Shown one piece after another: positions 1-8,137 of a stretch of 64,000 bases of DNA. The stretch covers positions 2,694,001 through 2,758,000 of the forward strand of contig NZ_JAJONE010000001.1 in assembly GCF_024700075.1 (NCBI RefSeq), in the 5' to 3' direction. The notes under the pieces were generated by a model that worked only from the letters and a program-made list of their open reading frames with translations, ran no database searches and was not told where the DNA came from. The position numbers and the translations under genes are program-made. Positions within the stretch are counted from its first letter, which is position 1, and each line of letters starts with the position of its first letter. Origin of the DNA: Hymenobacter sp. J193 (GTDB taxonomy: Bacteria; Bacteroidota; Bacteroidia; Cytophagales; Hymenobacteraceae).

Positions 1-786
1 CAAAACTCCGGAGGAGCTCCAGCACCTGCGGAAAGCTATTCGCATCAGCACCGTGGGCCAGCAGGAGGTAATGAAAGCCGTGCGCCCGGATATGGGCGAA
101 ATGGAAATTCAGGGCCTGCACGAATACGTGTACAAGAAGTATGGTGCCGAGTTTGAAGGCTACCCCAGCATTGTGGGTGCCGGCGCCAACGGCTGCGTGC
201 TGCACTACATCACCAACGACAAGCCCCAGGTGAAAAACGACCTGCTGCTGATGGACTGCGGCGCCGAGTACCACGGCTACACCGCCGACGTGACGCGCAC
301 GGTGCCACCTTCCGGCAAGTTCAGCCCGGCCCAGCGGCAGATTTACGAGCTGGTGCTGGCAGCTCAGGAGGCCGCTTTTCAGGCCTGCAAGCCCGGGGCC
401 GAGTTCCGGGCTCCGCACAAAGCAGCTGAGCAGGTCATTGCCGACGGCCTGATTAAGCTGGGCATTATTCAGAAGCCGGAAGAGGCCCGTCGCTATTTCC
501 CGCACGGCACCTCGCACTACCTGGGCCTCGACGTGCACGACCGGGGCACGTACGGCCCGCTGGCGGCCAACCAGGTTATTACCGTGGAGCCCGGTATTTA
601 TATCCCCGAGGGCAGCCCCTGCGACCAGAAGTGGTGGAATATCGGTGTGCGCATCGAAGACGACATACTGATTACCCCTACCGGCTGGGAAAACATGTCG
701 GCCGAGGCGCCGCGCACCGTGGCGGACATCGAGAAGCTGATGGCCAAAAAAGCGCGCTGGACGACTTCAAGCTGCCCAAGCTGTAG
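1..786 (+). CDS. Xaa-Pro aminopeptidase (M24 family), 3' part, frameshifted near the end
   Basis: C-terminal catalytic part of a dinuclear-metal creatinase-fold aminopeptidase that removes an N-terminal residue in front of proline; the 5' end lies outside the window. The pita-bread motifs are visible: the two metal aspartates in DCGAEYHGYTADVTRT, the histidine in GTSHYLGLDVHD, and the glutamates in VEPGIYI and VRIEDDILIT. The reading frame as given runs on to 853 with an unnatural Ser/Trp-rich tail. Adding one A to the A6 run at 746-751 restores an end reading SALDDFKLPKL and a stop at 784-786, which fits the family better. I therefore place the natural end at 786 and treat the difference as a single-base deletion or a sequencing error. 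Confidence 0.85.
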
Positions 787-952
787 CCTGAATAGTATCT
801 GGCTGAATGGCTTGCGGGCGAAGCCATCCTCTCCGAGTGGCGCAACAAGCTAATATGGCCGGATTCGCGCGGCTCACGCTGACGAGCCGTTCAGCCAGAA
901 AACCAGTCGGCCATTCAAGCATGCAGCCATTCAGCCAGATAACCATTCAGCC
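786..952. repeat. Word-type inverted repeat after the aminopeptidase stop
   Basis: The left arm starts directly after the restored stop codon, and 796-811 is a perfect 16-nt inverted match to 926-941 (core ATCTGGCTGAATGGC). The right side continues to about 985 with more copies of the word CATTCAGCCATTTAA. The same words recur at 44476-44569. It fills the gap before the rpmG promoter, and no gene is visible in it. Confidence 0.7.
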
Positions 953-992
953 ATTTAATACGCTAACAATTCAGCCATTTAACTATCAACTG

Positions 993-1023
993 TTTGACAT
1001 TTCCGAAAAGCCTCTTACCTTTG
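993..1023 (+). promoter_or_regulatory. Bacteroidota promoter of rpmG
   Basis: A -33 type TTTG at 993-996 is followed after 19 bp by TACCTTTG at 1016-1023, a full match to TAnnTTTG. The start codon of rpmG is 28 nt further on. Confidence 0.75.
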
Positions 1024-1051
1024 CAGTCCTTAATCCAAAAACCCCGTCGAG

Positions 1052-1234
1052 ATGGCTAAGAAAGGCAACCGGGTGCAGGTAATCCTTGAATGCACTGAGC
1101 ATAAGAACTCGGGGCAGCCGGGCACCTCGCGCTACATCACCACCAAGAACCGTAAGAACACGCCTGAGCGTATTGAATTGAAGAAATTCAACAACGTGCT
1201 CCGGAAGATGACCGTTCACAAGGAAATTAAGTAA
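1052..1234 (+). CDS. rpmG: 50S ribosomal protein L33
   Basis: 60-residue large-subunit ribosomal protein. It starts [19 protein letters not shown] and contains the family stretch [19 protein letters not shown]. Only one cysteine is left at the usual zinc-ribbon site, so this is the zinc-independent form. It stands 8 bp before a DUF4295 gene, a pairing typical of Bacteroidota; the L28 gene that often precedes it is not in this position. It is transcribed from the promoter just upstream. Confidence 0.95.
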   Translation: MAKKGNRVQVILECTEHKNSGQPGTSRYITTKNRKNTPERIELKKFNNVLRKMTVHKEIK

Positions 1235-1242
1235 CCTGAGCA

Positions 1243-1404
1243 ATGGCTAAGAAAGTAGTAGCAACCCTGAAGACGGCTACCGGCAAAGACTGGGCGAAGG
1301 TGATTCGCGCCGTGAAATCGGAGAAAACTGGTGCCTATACTTTCCGCGAGGAAATGGTGCCCGTTGATAAAGTGCAGGATTACCTCGCCACCGGCGTTAA
1401 GTAA
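1243..1404 (+). CDS. DUF4295 family protein
   Basis: 53-residue basic protein starting MAKKVVATLKTATGKDWAKV and ending DYLATGVK. It matches the short DUF4295 family found in Bacteroidota beside rpmG and ftsY. The function is not established; small size, charge and position suggest a ribosome-associated protein, which is an inference. It follows rpmG by 8 bp and is presumably cotranscribed. Confidence 0.85.
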   Translation: MAKKVVATLKTATGKDWAKVIRAVKSEKTGAYTFREEMVPVDKVQDYLATGVK

Positions 1405-1466
1405 TTCGGGCTCTGTGTCGGCCCAGCCTGGGCATATGCCCCCGGCTACCCAGACAAGACATCAGG

Positions 1467-1535
1467 AAACAAGCCACTCATCCAGTGCCAGACTATTGTA
1501 GTCTTCGGCCCAGCGGATAGGGGGCTTGTTTTTCG
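1467..1535 (+). terminator. Probable terminator after DUF4295
   Basis: AAACAAGCC at 1467-1475 pairs with GGCTTGTTT at 1523-1531, followed by a T-rich stretch. A smaller hairpin (GACTATTGTAGTC) lies in the loop. Confidence 0.5.
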
Positions 1536-1536
1536 T

Positions 1537-1565
1537 TTTGTTGCCAATTGGTTGCAGTACCTTGT
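1537..1565 (+). promoter_or_regulatory. Possible promoter of the DMP19-like gene
   Basis: TTTG at 1537-1540, a 17-bp spacer, then TACCTTG starting at 1558, one base off TAnnTTTG. Its position supports the GTG start at 1590 rather than a start further upstream. Confidence 0.4.
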
Positions 1566-1589
1566 CGTTATTTTCCTAAACTTCCACTT

Positions 1590-2426
1590 GTGACTTCAGT
1601 ACCCTCCTCCACCGGGCCGGTTGACTCGTCGGTTATTGTATCCAAGGACAGCTTCGATAACCCGGATGCCTACGCAGTGGTGTATTCCAACATCACGTTT
1701 GTGAATGCGTTGCGTAGCAGCTACTTCACCAATCAGGAGTTGGCTCCCGATGCCCTGCGCAGCTACTACGTGGACTATTACCTGGCTCAGGTAAATAATG
1801 GTGGCTTCTCGCAGTTTGTCTATAACTCGGGCTGGGACGCGGATATGGTGCGTACTGTTCGGGAGGGGTTGGCATCCATGGAAGCCCGGCAACATCTGGC
1901 TTTGTTTGAGCGCGGGGCTCAGCTGATTGATGGGCTTGGAGCCGCCGGCCTGCAGGCATATCTGGAGGATGACTATTGGGGCGACAACGACACGCGTGAC
2001 GAACTCAACAGCATCGGGGATGAGTTCTTCCAACTTTCCGAGCAGGAAGATTTGGTTGACCTGAATGCCCGCTGGCTTCGAGGCCTGCCTAACCTGCGCG
2101 TGCTAACCATTCCGCAAATGGAAGCGGAAGTAGACCGGCGGATAGCGGCCCTGCCTGACTTTGCCTTCCGGGAAGCCCAGGCGCGAGCCAATGAGCCGCG
2201 CTATTACAAAGTGTCCCGCGCCTTGTGCAAGCAGGCTGGCCAGGAGCTGGTGAGCGTGAATGCGTTTGATGGAGCACGCTACCAGGGCCGTAAGGTCCAG
2301 GCTACCCACATCAGTACCAATCAGGGCCACCACTACTGGTTTGAAGAAAATGGCCGAGCTTTCCTTCTCAATACCAAGGGTCGGCTGGTTACGGAGCTGG
2401 ATATCACTGCCAGCCTAACCGACTAG
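1590..2426 (+). CDS. DMP19 / DUF4375 family protein
   Basis: 278 residues from a GTG start. The N-terminal two thirds contain the family signature YYVDYYLAQVNNGGFSQFVYNSG, an acidic helical domain related to DMP19, a DNA-mimic protein of Neisseria. Acidic stretches such as DDYWGDNDTRDE fit that family. The last 70 residues (from about YYKVSRALCKQAG) look like a separate small beta-rich domain. A longer reading from a TTG at 1548 is possible, but it would overlap the likely promoter. The function here is unknown, and DNA mimicry is only a family-level possibility. The gene stands alone between DUF4295 and ftsY. Confidence 0.75.
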   Translation: MTSVPSSTGPVDSSVIVSKDSFDNPDAYAVVYSNITFVNALRSSYFTNQELAPDALRSYYVDYYLAQVNNGGFSQFVYNSGWDADMVRTVREGLASMEARQHLALFERGAQLIDGLGAAGLQAYLEDDYWGDNDTRDELNSIGDEFFQLSEQEDLVDLNARWLRGLPNLRVLTIPQMEAEVDRRIAALPDFAFREAQARANEPRYYKVSRALCKQAGQELVSVNAFDGARYQGRKVQATHISTNQGHHYWFEENGRAFLLNTKGRLVTELDITASLTD

Positions 2427-2468
2427 CCTACACCCCTTTCAGGATTCAACGCCCCCAAGACCCTAATT

Positions 2469-3446
2469 ATGGGACTTTTCGATTTTTTCAAGAAGGACAA
2501 GGAAAGCAAGGAGCAACAGCAGGCGCTTGATGAGGGCCTGCAGAAAACCAAAACCAACTTCTTCGACCAGCTTAGCAAGGCCGTGGTGGGCAAAAGCACC
2601 GTGGACGAGGCCGTGCTCGACGACCTCGAAACCCTGCTCGTGCACGCCGATGTGGGCATCGATACCACGGTGAAGGTCATCGACCGCATCGAAAAGCGCG
2701 TGGCCCGCGACAAGTACGTGAGCACCTCGGAGCTGGACCGCATCCTGCGTGAGGAAATAGTGGAGCTGCTAGACCGCAACAGCGGCGCTACCGGCTCCCG
2801 CGCCATCCTCGACCGCCCCGACAATACCGGGCAGCCTTTCGTGATTATGGTGGTAGGCGTGAATGGCGTAGGCAAAACCACTACTATCGGCAAGCTGGCT
2901 CACCGCTTTCACAGCGCCGGCAAGAAAGTGGTGCTGGGTGCCGCCGATACCTTCCGGGCCGCTGCCGTAGACCAGCTCATCATCTGGGGGCAGCGCGTGG
3001 GCGTGCCCGTGATTTCGCACGGCATGAACACCGACCCGGCCGCCGTAGCCTTCGATGCGGTGCAAAAAGGCGTAGAGCTGGGCGCCGACGTGGTCATCAT
3101 CGACACGGCCGGCCGCCTGCACAACAAGGTGAACCTGATGAACGAGCTCAGTAAGATCAAGCGCGTGATGCAGAAGGTGATTCCCGATGCGCCCCACGAG
3201 GTATTGTTGGTGCTCGATGGCAGCACCGGCCAGAATGCTTTCCTGCAGGCCAAGGAGTTCACCAAAGCCACCGAGGTAACAGCCCTGGCTATCACCAAGC
3301 TCGACGGTACGGCCAAGGGCGGCGTGGTTATCGGCATCAGCGACCAGCTCCAGGTGCCGGTGCGCTACATCGGAGTGGGCGAAAAAATGACCGACCTGCA
3401 GCTTTTCGACCGGCACACGTTCGTGAACTCGCTGTTCAAGAAGTAG
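2469..3446 (+). CDS. ftsY: Signal recognition particle receptor FtsY
   Basis: 325-residue GTPase that docks the SRP-ribosome complex at the inner membrane for cotranslational insertion of membrane proteins. It starts MGLFDFFKKDKE, a short amphipathic start without the long acidic A domain of E. coli. The N domain runs to about residue 105, followed by the G domain with GVNGVGKTTTIGKLA (about 130-144), DTFRAAA, DTAGR and TKLDGTAKGG. The C terminus ends with the usual F(V)NSLFKK. The length is normal for Bacteroidota. It is followed by a strong hairpin terminator. Confidence 0.97.
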   Translation: MGLFDFFKKDKESKEQQQALDEGLQKTKTNFFDQLSKAVVGKSTVDEAVLDDLETLLVHADVGIDTTVKVIDRIEKRVARDKYVSTSELDRILREEIVELLDRNSGATGSRAILDRPDNTGQPFVIMVVGVNGVGKTTTIGKLAHRFHSAGKKVVLGAADTFRAAAVDQLIIWGQRVGVPVISHGMNTDPAAVAFDAVQKGVELGADVVIIDTAGRLHNKVNLMNELSKIKRVMQKVIPDAPHEVLLVLDGSTGQNAFLQAKEFTKATEVTALAITKLDGTAKGGVVIGISDQLQVPVRYIGVGEKMTDLQLFDRHTFVNSLFKK

Positions 3447-3464
3447 CAGCACGACATCATTGGT

Positions 3465-3512
3465 CACAATGGCGCCTCCGCATATTGAATGGGGAGGCGC
3501 CCCATTGTGTTT
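3465..3512 (+). terminator. Terminator of ftsY
   Basis: Long stem: CACAATGG plus CGCCTCC on the left (3465-3479) pairs with GGAGGCGCC and CCATTGTG on the right, followed by a short T run. Confidence 0.7.
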
Positions 3513-3589
3513 AACCCAAGGGGTGAAAGGTGAGGTAAATTATTGAGCAGACAGGCAACGCTTCAACCTGCGTAAGCTATCTGTCGGGT

Positions 3590-4741
3590 ATGCAGCCTGT
3601 CTCTACGCTCCCGCCTACTACTTCCGAAACGTCTGTTGTCCGCTTGCCCTCATTCCTGAGTCAGAAGCTCCGGTTCTGGTCCTTGGTGGCCATGGTGCTG
3701 CTGGTATACGTGCACGCTTACAACCTGCACCCGCGTTATCTGCAACCCTGGACGGCCGTAGACGAGCCGCTGACGGTGGGCTCGTGGCTCCAATATTTTC
3801 TGGCCAATGGGCTGCTGCGTTTCCGCATCCCTATCCTGTTCGCCATTTCCGGCTACCTGTTCGCCTATCACGATACCAGGGCCCCACACAAAGAGCGGGT
3901 AAGGCGACGCCTGCGTACGCTGCTGGTGCCCTATCTGCTGTGGAGCGCTTTTGGCTTGGCCTTCACCTGGGCGCTGGAACAGTATCCCGCTACCCGGCAG
4001 CTGGTGCTGAATGCCGGGCTAAGCATTTTTGGCCCCGATAATGCCTTGGTGAGCGGCTACAGCCCCGGCCAGCTGCTGCTGCGGTGGCTGCTGTTTCCGG
4101 TGCCCTTTCAGCTGTGGTTTCTGCGGAGTCTGCTGGTGTACAACCTGGCTTACCCGTGGATTCGCACGGCGGTGGAGCGCGGGCCCTGGGTTTATTTCTC
4201 CGTTGCGGGCCTGCTGTGGTTTACTGAGTTTGGCATCCCGCCCCTTTTTGAAGGCACGGGGCTGGTGTTTTTTGCCCTGGGCGTGTGGCTTCGCAAAACG
4301 GAGTTCAATGTGCTGGCGCCCCCGCGCTGGTTTCGGCTGGGGCTGTTTGCGGCGGTGTGGGTGGGGCTGCTAGCCCTGAAAACCTGGCTGGCCTTTTGCT
4401 TCGAGCACCCGCCCTTTCTGCTGATGCTGTTTCTGCACAAAACGGCGGAGGCCCTGGGCGTGCTGGTCATGTGGTTTGGCACCGACGGCCTGGTGCGGGT
4501 GGCTATGAGCCAGCGCTGGTTTAACTGGCTTACAGGCTTCTCCTTTATGATTTATGTGCTGCACGTGCCGCTGGCCAATTACGTCACCGAGACGGCCCTA
4601 CGCGCCTGGCCTAGCCAGAACCTGCTGGTGTTCCTGCTGCTGCCTTTGGCCATTGTGGCCCTGGCGGTGCTGTTGGGGGCAGCGTTGCGGCGCTTGGTGC
4701 CGGGTGTTTATAGCGTGCTCACAGGCGGGCGGGGACTATAA
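3590..4741 (+). CDS. Acyltransferase 3 family membrane protein
   Basis: 383 residues with about ten hydrophobic helices. It has the layout of acyltransferase 3 (OafA/OpgC-like) enzymes that O-acylate cell-surface glycans: an early histidine in VYVHAYNLH, followed by RFRIPILFAISGYLFAYHD and an arginine-rich cytosolic loop (KERVRRRLRTLLVPYLLW). The substrate cannot be told. It stands alone between ftsY and rimO, both on the same strand, with its own gaps on each side. Confidence 0.8.
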   Translation: MQPVSTLPPTTSETSVVRLPSFLSQKLRFWSLVAMVLLVYVHAYNLHPRYLQPWTAVDEPLTVGSWLQYFLANGLLRFRIPILFAISGYLFAYHDTRAPHKERVRRRLRTLLVPYLLWSAFGLAFTWALEQYPATRQLVLNAGLSIFGPDNALVSGYSPGQLLLRWLLFPVPFQLWFLRSLLVYNLAYPWIRTAVERGPWVYFSVAGLLWFTEFGIPPLFEGTGLVFFALGVWLRKTEFNVLAPPRWFRLGLFAAVWVGLLALKTWLAFCFEHPPFLLMLFLHKTAEALGVLVMWFGTDGLVRVAMSQRWFNWLTGFSFMIYVLHVPLANYVTETALRAWPSQNLLVFLLLPLAIVALAVLLGAALRRLVPGVYSVLTGGRGL

Positions 4742-4815
4742 AGCCTGAGGAGCGCTACGCCGGCTGCGCATAGCGAAAGGAACGTTCGGAGTAGGAAAAG
4801 GCGTTGCCGGGTTCG

Positions 4816-4823
4816 TACCTTTG
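4816..4823 (+). promoter_or_regulatory. Promoter -7 element of rimO
   Basis: TACCTTTG, a full match to TAnnTTTG. No clear -33 element is visible. It implies a leader of about 75-80 nt before rimO, containing a GGCGGGC/GCCCGCC stem. Confidence 0.6.
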
Positions 4824-4906
4824 CGGTCCTCAATTCGCCGCGGGCCTCAGGCGGGCAAGTTTCTCACTTCTAAGAAATTGTCCGGCCGCCCGCCAACTCA
4901 CGCAGC

Positions 4907-6220
4907 ATGAAAGTAAGAAGCCAGCAGGCCAATAAAGTCAACGTCATCACCCTGGGCTGCTCCAAGAACCTCGTCGACTCGGAGGTGCTGATGGGACAGT
5001 TGCGCGCCAATAACTTCGACGTTACCCACGAAGCCGCTACGAGCGACGCCAACATCGTCATCATCAACACCTGCGGCTTTATCGATAACGCCAAGCAGGA
5101 AAGCATCGACACCATCCTGCGCTACGCCGACGAAAAAGAAGCCGGTAAGCTGGAGAAGCTCTACGTGACGGGCTGCCTGTCACAGCGCTACAAAGACGAC
5201 CTGGAGGTGGAAATTCCGCAGGTAGATGCCTTTTTTGGTACGCTGGAGCTGCCTCAGCTGATGAAGAAGCTGGAGGCCGACTACATGCACGAGCTGGTAG
5301 GCGAGCGGCTGCTGACCACGCCCGCGCACTACGCCTACTTCAAGATTGCCGAGGGCTGCAACCGGCCCTGCTCGTTCTGCGCCATCCCGCTCATGCGCGG
5401 CAAGCACGTCGATAGGCCCATCGAAGATCTGGTGAAGGAAGCCAAGCGCCTGGCCAGCATGGGTACCAAAGAGCTGATTCTGATTGCCCAGGACCTGACC
5501 TACTACGGCCTGCAGCACTACGGCGAGCGGAAGCTGGCCGACCTGCTCCGCAACTTATCCGATGTGAACGGCATCGACTGGATCCGGCTGCAGTACGCCT
5601 ACCCCTCGCAGTTTCCGATGGATGCGCTGGACGTGATGAATGAGCGGGAAAACATCTGCAAGTACCTGGATATGCCCCTGCAGCACATTTCCGACAACAT
5701 GCTGAAAACCATGCGCCGGGGCATCAGCAAGCGGCGCACCGTGGAGCTGGTGGATACCATCCGTCAGCGCGTGCCCAACATTGCCCTGCGCACTACGCTT
5801 ATTGCCGGCCACCCCGGCGAGACGCAGCAGGATTTTGAGGACCTGTACAACTTCGTGGAAGAAACCCGCTTCGACCGGCTGGGCATCTTCACGTACTCCC
5901 ACGAGGACAACACGCACTCCTTCTCCCTGCCCGACGATGTGCCGGCCGACGTGAAGCAGGACCGCGCCGACCAGATCATGGAGCTGCAGCAGGGCATTTC
6001 GATGGAGCTGAACGAGGAGAAAGTAGGCCAGACCTATAAGGTGCTCTTCGACCGCAAGGAAAGTGGCTACTTCGTGGGCCGCACCCAGTTTGACTCGCCG
6101 GAGGTAGACAACGAAGTGCTGGTACCCGCCACCAAAGGCACCTACGTGCGCCTCGGCGACTTTGCCCAGGTGCAAATCACTGAGGCTTCCGACTTCGACC
6201 TGTACGGCAAGCTGGTATAG
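4907..6220 (+). CDS. rimO: Ribosomal protein S12 methylthiotransferase RimO
   Basis: 437-residue radical SAM enzyme that adds a methylthio group to the conserved aspartate of ribosomal protein S12. The N-terminal UPF0004 domain carries the three auxiliary-cluster cysteines (C18 in LGCSKNLVDSE, C56 in NTCGF, C90 in VTGCLSQRY). The radical SAM cluster is CNRPCSFC (C151, C155, C158), and a TRAM domain closes the protein. LGCSKNLVDSE separates RimO from the tRNA enzyme MiaB. It is a single gene with its own promoter and terminator. Confidence 0.96.
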   Translation: MKVRSQQANKVNVITLGCSKNLVDSEVLMGQLRANNFDVTHEAATSDANIVIINTCGFIDNAKQESIDTILRYADEKEAGKLEKLYVTGCLSQRYKDDLEVEIPQVDAFFGTLELPQLMKKLEADYMHELVGERLLTTPAHYAYFKIAEGCNRPCSFCAIPLMRGKHVDRPIEDLVKEAKRLASMGTKELILIAQDLTYYGLQHYGERKLADLLRNLSDVNGIDWIRLQYAYPSQFPMDALDVMNERENICKYLDMPLQHISDNMLKTMRRGISKRRTVELVDTIRQRVPNIALRTTLIAGHPGETQQDFEDLYNFVEETRFDRLGIFTYSHEDNTHSFSLPDDVPADVKQDRADQIMELQQGISMELNEEKVGQTYKVLFDRKESGYFVGRTQFDSPEVDNEVLVPATKGTYVRLGDFAQVQITEASDFDLYGKLV

Positions 6221-6290
6221 GGTAGTAGTTATTCATTGTCGGTTTTCGGGCTGTTTTGTTGAGGTAGTATTGCTCAACGACTTTTATGGT

Positions 6291-6328
6291 AGCTCCCGGT
6301 GCTTCAAGTGCCGGGAGCTTCTGCTTTT
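6291..6328 (+). terminator. Terminator of rimO
   Basis: AGCTCCCGG (6291-6299) pairs with CCGGGAGCT (6311-6319), followed by TCTGCTTTT. Confidence 0.65.
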
Positions 6329-6349
6329 AATGGCCTGATTAGTAGCTGG

Positions 6350-6374
6350 CAACGGACAACGGACAACGGACAAC
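6350..6374 (+). repeat. Heptamer tandem repeat CAACGGA
   Basis: Three and a half copies of CAACGGA between rimO and bshC. A weak inverted counterpart (GTTATTCATTGTCGGTT) starts 7 nt after the rimO stop, so this may be a decayed copy of the word-type inverted repeats seen elsewhere. Confidence 0.5.
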
Positions 6375-6435
6375 TAAAAATACCCAGTTACTTTGTGGCG
6401 GCTGGCCGGTTATAGCCGAATATCTTTCCTACCGT

Positions 6436-8028
6436 ATGTCTGTTTCGACTTTGAGCTACGCCGCTACCGGCGCGTTTTCCCCGCTGCTCACCGATTACCT
6501 GGCCCGTCACGAAGCCCTCACGCCCTTCTATCACCGCTTTCCTACGCTGGAAGCGTTTGCCGCTCAGCTAGAGGAAAAGCAAACCGCGTATGCGCCCGAA
6601 GCCCGGCAACGGCTGGTAGCCGCGCTGCGGGAGCAGTACGCCACCCTGCCCGAGGTGCACCCGGCTGTGCAGGCCAACCTCGCGCTGCTCGAAAAGGACA
6701 CCACGTTCACCATCACCACCGGGCACCAGCTCAACCTGCTCACCGGGCCGCTGTACTTCATCTATAAAATTGTGACGGCCGTGAAGCTGGCCCGCCAGCT
6801 CAAAGCCCACTATCCGCAGTACGATTTTGTGCCGGTGTACTGGATGGCCACCGAAGACCACGACTTCGCCGAAATCAACCACTTCAGCCTGTTTGGCAAG
6901 CAATACGAGTGGAACGCCCCCGAAACCGGTGGTCCGGTAGGCCGCCTGCCCCTAACGGGTCTGCGCGAAGAGCTGCTCGACCAGCTGCCTGCCGACGTGC
7001 CCGCCGCGTTCCGCGAGGCCTACGAGCAGTCGGGGACGCTAAGCGAGGCTACCCGCCGCCTTACCCACGCTTTGTTCGGGGAGCTGGGGCTGGTGAGCCT
7101 CGATGCTGACGTGCCCGCGCTCAAACAGGCCTTGGTGCCAGTGCTGGAAAAAGAAATCAAGGAGCAGGCTTCCAACCGCGCGGTGCAGCAGGCCAACGCC
7201 CAGCTGGAAGCCGCTGGCTACAAGCCCCAGGTGTACTCGCGCCCCCTCAACCTGTTCTTCCTCACCGACGCCGGCAAGCGGGAGCGGCTGGAGTACGACG
7301 CGGCCCAGGACTGCGTGCAGATAACCGTGCGCAACACCGGCCGCTGCCACTCCCAACAGGAACTGCTGGCGCTGGCCCAGGAGCACCCCGAGTTTTTCAG
7401 CCCCAACGTAGTGCTGCGGCCCTTGTACCAGGAACTGCTGCTACCCAACCTTTGCTACATTGGGGGCGGGGCCGAGGTGGCGTACTGGTTCCAGCTGAAA
7501 GGCGTATTCGAGGAAAACGGCGTGCCCTTTCCTATTCTGCTGCCCCGCAACTCGGCCCAGTACATTGGCAAGGCCAGCGCGGGCAAGCTGCGCAAGCTGG
7601 GCCTGACGGCCCTCGACATCTTCCGGCCGCTGCCCGAGCTGAAAAAGCAGGTGGGTGCCAGCCTGGGCCAGGAGGAAGTGAGTCTGCAGGAGCAGCAGGA
7701 GCAGCTGGCCGCCGCCTTCCGGCAGATAAGCGACCTGGCCCAGCGTCTCGACCCCACCCTGGTGCGTACCGTAGCCGCCGAGCAACAGAAGGTAACGGGC
7801 ATTGTAGCCGGGCTGGAAAAGCGCCTGAGCAAGGCCGCCGAAGCCAAGCACGAAACCGCCTACGGTCAGCTCACGGTCCTTAAAGACAAGCTCATGCCCG
7901 GCGGCCACCTGCAGGAGCGCCAGGACAACGTCCTCAACATTCTCATCAATAACCCCGGGTTCATCAACCAGTTGCTGGAAGCCTTCGACCCGCTGGCCTT
8001 GGAGTTTACGGTGCTGGAAGAGGAGTAG
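6436..8028 (+). CDS. bshC: Bacillithiol biosynthesis cysteine-adding enzyme BshC
   Basis: 530 residues, normal family length. BshC joins cysteine to glucosaminyl-malate, the last step of bacillithiol synthesis. Recognisable stretches are TGHQLNLLTGPLYFIYKI (about 95-112), WMATEDHDFAEINHF, and the helical region EVSLQEQQEQLAAAFRQI before the C-terminal coiled coil and final helices. bshA and bshB are not nearby, which is usual in Bacteroidota. A second bacillithiol gene (ytxJ) lies about 37 kb away in this window. Confidence 0.93.
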   Translation: MSVSTLSYAATGAFSPLLTDYLARHEALTPFYHRFPTLEAFAAQLEEKQTAYAPEARQRLVAALREQYATLPEVHPAVQANLALLEKDTTFTITTGHQLNLLTGPLYFIYKIVTAVKLARQLKAHYPQYDFVPVYWMATEDHDFAEINHFSLFGKQYEWNAPETGGPVGRLPLTGLREELLDQLPADVPAAFREAYEQSGTLSEATRRLTHALFGELGLVSLDADVPALKQALVPVLEKEIKEQASNRAVQQANAQLEAAGYKPQVYSRPLNLFFLTDAGKRERLEYDAAQDCVQITVRNTGRCHSQQELLALAQEHPEFFSPNVVLRPLYQELLLPNLCYIGGGAEVAYWFQLKGVFEENGVPFPILLPRNSAQYIGKASAGKLRKLGLTALDIFRPLPELKKQVGASLGQEEVSLQEQQEQLAAAFRQISDLAQRLDPTLVRTVAAEQQKVTGIVAGLEKRLSKAAEAKHETAYGQLTVLKDKLMPGGHLQERQDNVLNILINNPGFINQLLEAFDPLALEFTVLEEE

Positions 8029-8137
8029 GACGGGCGGCCCGCGGCGGTATTTTTGTTGCCGGGGCGGGGCAACCACCCAGCTGCCAATTGGCTCTAGGCA
8101 AAAACTTCCGGTACTCTCTTCAACCCGCTACTTCTTT

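Noticed and set aside
1590..2426. DMP19-like gene as an anti-defence protein in a mobile element
   Set aside because: No integrase, repeats or phage genes are nearby, and the gene sits between two core genes in a conserved setting; the DNA-mimic role of its Neisseria relative cannot be carried over without tests.
2769..3467. Long open frame on the minus strand across ftsY (232 codons)
   Set aside because: It mirrors the codon pattern of ftsY in a GC-rich genome, is His/Val-rich and has no family resemblance. Similar long antisense frames lie over bshC, kbl, gcvP and the E1 gene.
2427..4906. Small SRP RNA or another structured RNA near ftsY
   Set aside because: No sequence resembling the conserved SRP RNA tetraloop and internal-loop region was found in the gaps.
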